Of a DNA stretch of 5,601 bases, positions 1-5,486 are shown in pieces. Both the position numbers and the translations under genes were made by a program. Source of the DNA: Desulfobacca acetoxidans (GTDB lineage Bacteria > Desulfobacterota > Desulfobaccia > Desulfobaccales > 0-14-0-80-60-11); NCBI GenBank assembly GCA_020723225.1, contig DYJG01000207.1, forward strand, positions 1 to 5,601, written 5' to 3'. Positions within the stretch are counted from its first letter, which is position 1; every line of letters begins with the position of its first letter. The notes beneath the pieces are model-generated. The model did not search any database, had not been told where the DNA came from, and saw nothing but the letters and a program-made list of their open reading frames with translations.

Positions 1-246
1 GAGCTAAATGCCGAGGATACGGTCTGGTGGGATTGCCTGAAGCTATTACAGATGGAAGACCTCCTGGTCCCTTTGGAATTGGGGGCCACTTCCCTCACCC
101 TCCGGCAATGCCGGGAAGATTGCCGGCTGGAGACTGCCTCTTCCTGGCTCCAGCGGCTGGTGCAAAAGACCAACGACCTGTTGGTCACCATCGGTATGGG
201 AGAGAGGGTGAGTCTGGTTTACAAGGAAACCGGGGGCGGAGAATAA
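1..246 (+). CDS. C-terminal part of an unrecognised protein (5' end outside window)
   Basis: Frame 1 is open from the first base to a TAA at 244-246, giving the last 81 residues of a protein whose start lies upstream. An internal ATG at 52 could give a 64-residue product, but the 17 codons before it read naturally as protein, so a truncated longer gene is preferred. The visible part looks soluble and mostly helical: leucine-rich segments, tryptophans at visible residues 9, 10 and 49, a CxxxC pair at 37 and 41, and a flexible Gly-rich tail. No signal peptide, membrane span or catalytic motif is visible, and I do not recognise the family. It lies 116 nt upstream of the flavoprotein gene on the same strand, separated by a repeat element that begins at its stop codon, so co-transcription is possible but not shown. 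Confidence 0.6.
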   Translation, partial: ELNAEDTVWWDCLKLLQMEDLLVPLELGATSLTLRQCREDCRLETASSWLQRLVQKTNDLLVTIGMGERVSLVYKETGGGE

Positions 247-354
247 GTTCCGGGTTCCGGGTTCCGAGTTGCGAGTTGCGGGGTAGTTCAAAATTCAAGA
301 TTAAATTTCTGCGTTAATATTGCCAGGTGTTCCTCTAACTTGGAACTTGGAACT
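246..354. repeat. Heptamer inverted-array element 1 (AGTTCCG-type unit)
   Basis: Five perfectly phased 7-bp units run from 246 to 280 (AGTTCCG, GGTTCCG, GGTTCCG, AGTTGCG, AGTTGCG). The first A is also the last base of the upstream stop codon. After a 4-nt slip, weaker period-7 copies continue at 285-305. Three units in the opposite orientation follow at 334-354 (AGTTCCA twice and AGTTAGA on the minus strand). The arms can pair imperfectly in RNA. The AT-rich middle (about 285-326) contains no promoter I would defend. The element fills nearly the whole spacer between the truncated gene and the flavoprotein gene, and its right arm ends 8 nt before that gene's ATG. Confidence 0.8.
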
Positions 355-362
355 CTAATGAC

Positions 363-1559
363 ATGGTCCCTAATTACCAAGTCATTGTGATCGGCGCCGG
401 AATTTTGGGGCTGGCCAGCGCCTATCATATTCTTAATCAGGCGCGGGGCCTCAGTCTGCTGGTTATCGACCGTTTCGGCGGCCCCGGCCTGGGGAACACC
501 GCCAGGAGCGCCGCGGCCTACCGGGATATGTTCTCCTCCCCCCTAAACCGGGACCTCAGCCGGGGGAGTATCGCCTTTTACGAGCAGATTCAAGAAACCG
601 GCACTCACCTGGGCCTCCAGAGGATCGGCTACCTCTGGCTGTTAACCGCACAGCAGGCGCAAGCGTCCCGGGAAGTCCTGGATTCCCTGGCATCCGCGGA
701 AATCGAGTTTGACATTCTGGAAGTTGAGCGGCTGCGGCAACTTCTCCCCGATCTCCGGGCCGGCGATATCTCCCTGGGCCTCCTGGGCCGCAATTGCGGC
801 ATCCTCAATCCCAATCTGCTCTGCCGGTTTTATGAGCAGCGGGTCCGGGAGTTGGGGGGAAAATTTTTGTATGGGGCGGCGGTCAGCGGCTTCACCCTGG
901 ATCATGATGGCCGCATCACCGGCGTGGAGGCCGGCGGCCAAGTTTTCTCCGCAGACACCGTGGTGGTGGCCGCAGGCGCGTGGATGAACGCGACCCTGGC
1001 CCTGGCGGGTCTGGAGGCGCTGGTTCTTCCCAGAAAGAGGCAGTTATTCGCAGTGGCCGCCAAATCTGGAACCTTGCATGGCCTCATCCACTCCCCGGGT
1101 TTCAATACGTATGGCCTGCTTCCTTTCACCATTCTTCCCGGGGGCGCTTATTTACGGCCCGCCACCGGCTTTTTTATTCTCGGGTATGCCAATGAGGATC
1201 AGCCGCCGGGGTTGGAGGACCATCCGCTGGCGGAGGCGGACTTCTTCGAGAAACGCCTCAGACCCCAGGTAGAGCGCTATTTCCCGGCCTTTGAGGGAGC
1301 AACCCCGCAATACTCCTGGGCCGGGCACTATGCCGACCACCCCCCCGACAGCCTGCCCTTGGTGGACCGGGTCGCCGGGGCCATCGTGGTGGGCGGCGAC
1401 AGCGGCAGCGGCATCATGAAAGCCGATTCCCTGGGAAGGATCGCGGCCGGCTTATACCACGGCCGGGAGCAGGTGGAGTTGGGCCACGGGCGGCCGTTCC
1501 GGGTTAAAGACCTGGCCCTGAGCGGCAGGAGCCTGGCTCCGGAGAGGCTGATTATTTGA
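363..1559 (+). CDS. FAD-dependent oxidoreductase, DAO (D-amino-acid oxidase/sarcosine oxidase beta) fold
   Basis: A 398-residue flavoprotein, a normal length for the DAO family, expected to oxidise an amine or amino acid C-N bond; its substrate cannot be read from sequence. Seen: an N-terminal Rossmann dinucleotide-binding loop GAGILG at residues 11-16, an acidic residue ending the second strand (Asp36) that would bind the FAD ribose, the flavin-contact segment GNTARSA at 44-50, the strand VVVAAGAW at 200-207, and a C-terminal FAD-closing region with YSWAGHY at about 317-323 and VVGGDSGSGIMKADSLGR at 342-359. No signal peptide or membrane span is present, so it is probably cytoplasmic. The ATG at 363 is chosen because the Rossmann strand begins a few residues later; the ribosome site is weak (GGAA at 349-352, inside a repeat arm). 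The next gene downstream encodes pyrroline-5-carboxylate dehydrogenase, which suggests proline or a related amino acid as substrate. Alternatives are sarcosine- or glycine-oxidase-like activity. The fold is confident, the substrate is inference. Confidence 0.9.
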   Translation: MVPNYQVIVIGAGILGLASAYHILNQARGLSLLVIDRFGGPGLGNTARSAAAYRDMFSSPLNRDLSRGSIAFYEQIQETGTHLGLQRIGYLWLLTAQQAQASREVLDSLASAEIEFDILEVERLRQLLPDLRAGDISLGLLGRNCGILNPNLLCRFYEQRVRELGGKFLYGAAVSGFTLDHDGRITGVEAGGQVFSADTVVVAAGAWMNATLALAGLEALVLPRKRQLFAVAAKSGTLHGLIHSPGFNTYGLLPFTILPGGAYLRPATGFFILGYANEDQPPGLEDHPLAEADFFEKRLRPQVERYFPAFEGATPQYSWAGHYADHPPDSLPLVDRVAGAIVVGGDSGSGIMKADSLGRIAAGLYHGREQVELGHGRPFRVKDLALSGRSLAPERLII

Positions 1560-1635
1560 GTGATCAGTCATCAGTAATCAGTGATCAGTGTGTTAGAACT
1601 GATTACTGATTACTGATTACTGATCACTGATCACT
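1559..1635. repeat. Heptamer inverted-array element 2 (AGTGATC-type unit), 77-bp hairpin
   Basis: This stretch resolves into exactly eleven 7-bp units. Five on the plus strand (1559-1593: AGTGATC, AGTCATC, AGTAATC, AGTGATC, AGTGTGT) abut six on the minus strand (1594-1635: innermost AGTTCTA, then AGTAATC three times and AGTGATC twice). Bases 1561-1588 pair with 1599-1626 at 26 of 28 positions, and one of the two exceptions is a G-U in RNA, so the transcript should form a long stable stem with a loop of about 10 nt. The first A is the last base of the flavoprotein TGA stop. No T-run follows, so it does not look like an intrinsic terminator. An RNA-processing or stabilising role between the two cistrons is possible. 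Confidence 0.9.
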
Positions 1636-1657
1636 GAATTTACGGAGGAAACCGGCC

Positions 1658-3205
1658 ATGTTCCCCCCCTTTGTTAATGAGCCTCTCAGCGATTTCTCCG
1701 TTCCGGCAAATAATGCGGATTACCGGCAGGCGTTGGATAAGGTGCGGGGGCGTCTTGGGGGTCATTTTCCCCTGATTATCGCCGGGCAGGAAGCGGACCC
1801 CGGCCAGAAAATAGTCAGCATAAATCCTTGTAAGCCCACAGAAATAGTGGGGACCGTGGCCGCAGCCGGGCCGGCCCAAGTGGACCGGGCCCTGGACGCG
1901 GCCTGGCGGGCCTTCCCGGATTGGGCCGCGTATCCGGCCGAGGCCCGGGCTACAGCCCTGGTCAAGCTGGCCGCGGAGATGCGGCGCCGCAAGCTGGAGC
2001 TGGCCGCCTGGGAGACCCTGGAGGCCTCCAAAAACTGGTTGGAGGCCGTAGCCGACGTCGCCGAAGCCATTGATTTCTGTGAATATTACGCACGGCAGGC
2101 CCTGGACTTCGCTAGGCCCTTGCCGGTGCATCAACTACCCGGGGAAATCAACCAATCCTGGCTCCAGCCCCTGGGAGCCGGCGCGGTGATCCCCCCTTGG
2201 AACTTTCCCCTGGCCATCCTGGTGGGCATGGCCGTCGGCCCCGCGGCCGCGGGCAATACGGTGGTCATCAAACCCTCCTCTTACACTCCCGTTATCGGCG
2301 CCATCTTTATGGAACTGGCGGCGGCCGCGGACCTGCCTCCCGGGGTCATCAACCTGATCCCCGGCAAAGGCGACGATGTGGGGGATTACCTGGTGGATCA
2401 CGCCAAAACCCGCTTCATCAACTTCACCGGCTCACGTTTAGTGGGATTGCGCCTCACGGCCCGGGCGGCCCAGGTCCATCCCGGGCAGCAATGGCTGAAG
2501 CGGGCGTTCACGGAATTGGGCGGCAAGGACGCGGTGGTGATCGATGAGACCGCGGACCTGGACGCGGCCATCCCCGCAGTGGTGGCCAGCGCTTTCGGGT
2601 TTCAGGGTCAGAAATGCTCTGCCGCGTCCCGCCTCATTGTGGTTAAGGAAGTTTATGACACGGTGGTGGAGCGTTTGGTGGCTGCGGTCCGAGGGATTAA
2701 AGTGGGGCCCGCGGAGGACAATTTTCCCGTGGCAGCGGTGATCTCCGAGACGCAGCATAAAATGATCCTGGGGGAAATTGAGAGCGGAAAAGGAGAAGCG
2801 CGGCTCGTGGCCGGGGGTCAAGCCCTGGATCTGGACAGCGGCTATTTTATTGAACCCACGATATTTACCGACGCGGCCCCGAACTCCCGGCTGTCCCAGC
2901 ACGAAATCTTCGGGCCGGTGCTGGCAGTAATTAAGGCCGGGGATTTTGAAGACGCGGTGCGGATTTTTAACGGCACCGAATACGGCCTGACGGGCGGCCT
3001 CTTCAGCCGCAGCCGGGAACGCCTGGAGAGGGCCAGGCGGGAATTCAACGTGGGCAACCTCTATCTGAACCGGAAGATCACCGGCGCGCTGGTGGGGGTG
3101 CAGCCCTTCGGGGGCTTCAAGATGTCCGGCTCCAATGCCAAGGCCGGGGGGCCGGATTACCTGCGGCTCTTTCTGGAGATGAAGACGGTGGCGGAGAAGC
3201 TGTGA
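1658..3205 (+). CDS. rocA: L-glutamate gamma-semialdehyde (1-pyrroline-5-carboxylate) dehydrogenase, RocA type
   Basis: Cytoplasmic aldehyde dehydrogenase of 515 residues, the usual length of monofunctional RocA/PruA enzymes. It oxidises L-glutamate 5-semialdehyde, the open form of pyrroline-5-carboxylate, to L-glutamate with NAD+. Seen: PWNFP at 180-184 with oxyanion-hole Asn182, IKPS with NAD-binding Lys205, FTGS at 256-259, ELGGKDA with general base Glu286, and the nucleophile Cys320 in GFQGQKCSAASR. The N-terminus (FVNEP..DFSV, then PLIIAGQE and VSINP) and the C-terminal PFGGFKMSG plus KAGGPDYL segments are, from memory, hallmarks of this subfamily and absent from most other aldehyde dehydrogenases. 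The start is set by a strong GGAGGA at 1644-1649, 8 nt before the ATG. It follows the flavoprotein gene by 98 nt on the same strand across a hairpin repeat, so an operon with its own strong translation start is likely. No proline dehydrogenase domain is fused to it. The gene symbol is by family resemblance. Confidence 0.95.
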   Translation: MFPPFVNEPLSDFSVPANNADYRQALDKVRGRLGGHFPLIIAGQEADPGQKIVSINPCKPTEIVGTVAAAGPAQVDRALDAAWRAFPDWAAYPAEARATALVKLAAEMRRRKLELAAWETLEASKNWLEAVADVAEAIDFCEYYARQALDFARPLPVHQLPGEINQSWLQPLGAGAVIPPWNFPLAILVGMAVGPAAAGNTVVIKPSSYTPVIGAIFMELAAAADLPPGVINLIPGKGDDVGDYLVDHAKTRFINFTGSRLVGLRLTARAAQVHPGQQWLKRAFTELGGKDAVVIDETADLDAAIPAVVASAFGFQGQKCSAASRLIVVKEVYDTVVERLVAAVRGIKVGPAEDNFPVAAVISETQHKMILGEIESGKGEARLVAGGQALDLDSGYFIEPTIFTDAAPNSRLSQHEIFGPVLAVIKAGDFEDAVRIFNGTEYGLTGGLFSRSRERLERARREFNVGNLYLNRKITGALVGVQPFGGFKMSGSNAKAGGPDYLRLFLEMKTVAEKL

Positions 3206-3208
3206 GAC

Positions 3209-3325
3209 CGTTTCGCGTTTTTCGTTTTTCGTTTTGCGTAAAAGACAAGGTATCTGGCGATGGTTTAAAAGCCTCGTTTAATACGAGTTATTTAACGAAA
3301 AACGCAAAACCTAAAACGCAAAACG
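3209..3325. repeat. Heptamer inverted-array element 3 (CGTTTTT-type unit)
   Basis: Five phased 7-bp units run on the plus strand at 3209-3243 (CGTTTCG, CGTTTTT, CGTTTTT, CGTTTTG, CGTAAAA), and five on the minus strand at 3291-3325 (outermost CGTTTTG, then CGTTTTA, GGTTTTG, CGTTTTT, CGTTAAA). Between them, 3244-3290 contains a small separate palindrome. The arms match each other at roughly four bases in five, and many mismatches are tolerable as G-U in RNA. The element occupies 117 of the 126 nt between the convergent dehydrogenase and transglycosylase stop codons. Confidence 0.85.
3273..3293. terminator. Possible weak bidirectional terminator in the convergent spacer
   Basis: A perfect 5-bp stem (CTCGT at 3273-3277, ACGAG at 3283-3287, 5-nt loop) is followed on the plus strand by TTATTT and on the minus strand by GCTTTTAAA. 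Its position between two converging genes suits transcription termination in both directions. The stem is short and the U-tracts are interrupted, so any terminator activity may depend on the larger flanking inverted heptamer arms. Confidence 0.35.
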
Positions 3326-3331
3326 ATCTTC

Positions 3332-5314
3332 TCAGGTCCAGGGACTTCGGTTCTTTTTCTCTTCCGCGAGATAGCGGCCGATGACCTGGGTGAGGAAGTC
3401 CTGGGTTTCTTTGATTTCCGGCACCTTAAAGCCGCTGTCCACCACCCGCTGGGGGCCGGCGTTGTACGCGGCCAGGGCCAGGGGGAGAGACCCCCCGAAT
3501 TCGTCGATGAGCAGGCGCAGATAGCGGCAGCCGCCGTGAATGTTGTCCCGGGGGTTGAAAGGCTCCTCAACCCCCAAAAACTGGGCGGTGCCAGGCATAA
3601 GCTGCATCAGGCCCATGGCCCCCTTGGGGGACACCGCCAGGTGGACGAAATTCGACTCCACCTTGATCACCGCCCGGATCAGGCTGGGCGGCAACTGGTA
3701 GACTTGCGCGGCTTCCCGGATGATGGGCTCCAGGTGGGCGCCGGCCAGGGCCCAGGACGATCCGCTCCCTATCCCGGCACGGTCCGGAGCATTGGTGATG
3801 ACCAGACGGCCCTGGGAATCCCGATTGGCAGAGATGCCACGGTAGCGGGGGGGCGCGGGTTCCACGGGCAGGGCCGCGAGCGCGGCCCAGGCCAGCTCGG
3901 AGAGGTCCGCGACTTGCGGCAGCCTGGGGACCTCGGCTTGGGGCAACCTGGGAACCTCGATTTGCAGGAGATTGGTAACCTCGGGGACCTTGGCCGCGCT
4001 ACTTACCGCAGCCAGCAGCACTTCCCGGGTGTCGGCCGCGGGCCGCAGGAACACCGGGGCTTGCATAACCCAGCGGTCATCCGCGGCCTTGATGTGCCAA
4101 AATCCCAAGCGGTCCCGCAGGCGCTGGAGGCCGCCGGCCCCGCCCACCTCTGCGTCCAGGGAGGAGGCGGATCTCAAAAAAACCGGGGGCACGTCGGCAT
4201 GCTCAGCCACGGCCGGAGCCACCGGCTCCATTATCCCCGGCGACCCGGGCGGGTCCGGTCCTGCGGACGCCGGAAGCGCAGCCGGGGCCTCCTCTCCCGC
4301 AGCGGGGAGGGATTCCCCGGAACTGGGCCCATCATTGTCAATGCGAATGACCCCCTGCTTATCCCGGTAGCGGCGGATGGAGCCGTAACCGACGGCGGCA
4401 ACAGCCCTCGAAGAGGCCGCCTTAGCCGGCGCCGGCGCCGCCGCCATTTGCTCCGGGTTCCAGGAGACCGGCTGCAGGTCGGCCGCCAGAGGTGGGGGTT
4501 CCTGCGGGTCAAGGGACTTTTTCGCCAAGTTCTTTCCTGAAGCCTCGCCGTTTTCCGCCTGCCGCAACCTGGGCGCGGCCTCGGCAGGGCCGGGCGGGAT
4601 GTTGGTTATGACTAAAACCCCTTCCCGGTTGCGATAGCGGCGGATGCCGCCTTCCGTAACTTTTTCCGGCTTGGGCGCACTCGGGGCCTGCAATTCAGGA
4701 TGAGCAACAGTCCGGAGGGCTCGGGAGGCCTCCGCATCAAAGGCCGCGTTTTGCACCGGCAGTTGCCCGGAAGCAGCCACAGTCTCCGGATTCCCCGGTA
4801 CCGGAGAGACTCCGGCTGCCGGCCTGGCCATAGGTGCGATATAGAGGAGGGAATCCGGCGACGCGGTGGAGGAGCCTTCCTGCTCCCCGGGAACTGTCCG
4901 GGCTGCCGCGGTTTCCGGGGCAGGCGCGGCAGGACCGGCGGCAGTTGATTCGCCTCCCGCGGGCTGCGGCGCCGGGGGCGCGGGAGCGCTCGCGGCCGCC
5001 GGCGTTACCACGGGTTCCCGGTGCTCCGGCCGCGCTTGGACTTCGGCCATCCGGGGTTCAAGAGAAACGGCCGGAGAAGAAGTTTGGGGCGTTAAGGCAG
5101 CGCTCGACTTCTCCGCCGGCAGAGGCTGGGCCGCGGCTGCCGGAGGAGGCGCGGTGGGCGTCGCAGTCTGGACCCGTCTCGGCCCGGCTTCCCCCACATT
5201 GCTGATGCGGATTACTCCCTGGCTGTCCGTATAGCGTTTAATGCCCGCGGCCGCGGGCGCGGCCAGGAGGCAGGAAGCCAGAAGGGTGAGGAGAAGTTTC
5301 AGGGGCCAGGACAT
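3332..5314 (-). CDS. Exported lytic transglycosylase (SLT domain) with five DUF4124-like segments
   Basis: A 660-residue murein lytic transglycosylase that should cleave the MurNAc-GlcNAc bond of peptidoglycan in the periplasm, forming 1,6-anhydro-MurNAc ends. The catalytic domain is C-terminal (about residues 525-650): general acid Glu553 in IKVESNF, then GAMGLMQLMP at 565-574, GGCRYLRLL at 594-602 and AYNAGP at 616-621, all typical of the SLT/goose-lysozyme-like fold. Residues 1-23 are a signal peptide with AxA cleavage before Gly24; a lipobox-like LASC at 12-15 makes a lipoprotein possible. Between lie five copies of a motif of about 16 residues, roughly IRRYRDxxGVIRIxN (about 25-42, 224-239, 313-327, 396-411 degenerate, 491-510), resembling DUF4124, separated by long Ala/Pro-rich linkers. 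The ATG at 5314 is chosen over an in-frame TTG at 5410 because it opens directly on the signal peptide and has AAGG 5 nt upstream; the TTG would bury the signal sequence behind 32 residues. It converges on the dehydrogenase gene and appears to be an independent transcription unit. Confidence 0.92.
   Translation of the reverse strand: MSWPLKLLLTLLASCLLAAPAAAGIKRYTDSQGVIRISNVGEAGPRRVQTATPTAPPPAAAAQPLPAEKSSAALTPQTSSPAVSLEPRMAEVQARPEHREPVVTPAAASAPAPPAPQPAGGESTAAGPAAPAPETAAARTVPGEQEGSSTASPDSLLYIAPMARPAAGVSPVPGNPETVAASGQLPVQNAAFDAEASRALRTVAHPELQAPSAPKPEKVTEGGIRRYRNREGVLVITNIPPGPAEAAPRLRQAENGEASGKNLAKKSLDPQEPPPLAADLQPVSWNPEQMAAAPAPAKAASSRAVAAVGYGSIRRYRDKQGVIRIDNDGPSSGESLPAAGEEAPAALPASAGPDPPGSPGIMEPVAPAVAEHADVPPVFLRSASSLDAEVGGAGGLQRLRDRLGFWHIKAADDRWVMQAPVFLRPAADTREVLLAAVSSAAKVPEVTNLLQIEVPRLPQAEVPRLPQVADLSELAWAALAALPVEPAPPRYRGISANRDSQGRLVITNAPDRAGIGSGSSWALAGAHLEPIIREAAQVYQLPPSLIRAVIKVESNFVHLAVSPKGAMGLMQLMPGTAQFLGVEEPFNPRDNIHGGCRYLRLLIDEFGGSLPLALAAYNAGPQRVVDSGFKVPEIKETQDFLTQVIGRYLAEEKKNRSPWT
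3785..5245 (-). repeat. Five spaced DUF4124-like motif copies inside the transglycosylase gene
   Basis: Approximate coding positions are 5189-5245 (IKRYTDSQGVIRISN), 4598-4648 (IRRYRNREGVLVITN), 4334-4381 (IRRYRDKQGVIRIDN), 4082-4132 (LQRLRDRLGFWHIKA, degenerate) and 3785-3844 (ISANRDSQGRLVITN). The shared pattern is a basic/aromatic strand, a D/N-x-x-G turn, a hydrophobic strand and a final Asn. Spacing between copies is about 200, 90, 80 and 95 residues, filled with Ala/Pro/Ser/Gln-rich sequence of low complexity. Copy 4 has lost the final Asn and copy 5 has lost the RRY strand start, as expected for diverging internal duplications. Confidence 0.75.
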
Positions 5315-5319
5315 AACTG

Positions 5320-5323
5320 CCTT
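5320..5323 (-). promoter_or_regulatory. Ribosome binding site deciding the transglycosylase start
   Basis: On the minus strand AAGG lies 5 nt before the ATG at 5314. It is short, but no comparable purine run precedes the alternative in-frame TTG at 5410, which supports the shorter protein that begins with the signal peptide. Confidence 0.5.
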
Positions 5324-5375
5324 AAATAATTGATATAGTTGATAAGGCACTATAATCCCGTTTATAACCACTGTA

Positions 5376-5404
5376 ATGTTAAGTAATGCTTTAATAAAAG
5401 TCAA
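5376..5404 (-). promoter_or_regulatory. Putative sigma-70 promoter of the transglycosylase gene
   Basis: Read on the minus strand, TTGACT (5399-5404, five of six consensus) is followed after exactly 17 nt by TAACAT (5376-5381, four of six). It lies in an AT-rich island and would give a 5' leader of roughly 55 nt before the ATG at 5314. If correct, it overlaps the start of the rejected TTG-initiated longer reading frame, which also argues for the shorter protein. Confidence 0.45.
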
Positions 5405-5486
5405 GTGCAACTGTTAAACCTCTATTAATACTGGGGTTCAGTCAACCATGGGCCTGTGGCGCGCACCCGGAAAACGTGAAAAGCGT

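Noticed and set aside
27..317. Plus-strand 96-codon frame overlapping the truncated first gene
   Set aside because: It runs through the heptamer array, is Pro/Gly/Arg-rich, and overlaps a frame that is open from base 1 and ends exactly where the array begins.
287..320. Sigma-70 promoter for the flavoprotein gene in the AT-rich middle of element 1
   Set aside because: TAATAT at 315-320 is a fair -10, but no -35-like hexamer lies at 16-18 nt; the nearest (TTCAAG, TTCAAA) are at 15 and 22 nt.
1640..2134. Minus-strand open frame of 164 codons opposite the start of the dehydrogenase gene
   Set aside because: Shadow of the conserved aldehyde dehydrogenase frame; low-complexity composition and no recognisable domain.
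246..3325. CRISPR array or integron attachment sites in the repeat-filled spacers
   Set aside because: Units are 7 bp with no unique spacers, arrays are inverted with different unit sequences, and no Cas or integrase gene is present.
3536..4540. Plus-strand open frame of 334 codons opposite the transglycosylase gene
   Set aside because: It is the antisense shadow of a GC-rich, Ala/Pro-rich coding region. The protein is Gly/Arg/His-rich without motifs, and the minus-strand frame carries unmistakable SLT catalytic motifs.
5315..5410. N-terminal extension of the transglycosylase from a TTG at 5410
   Set aside because: It would place 32 hydrophobic residues before a complete signal peptide, has no ribosome site, and overlaps a plausible promoter.
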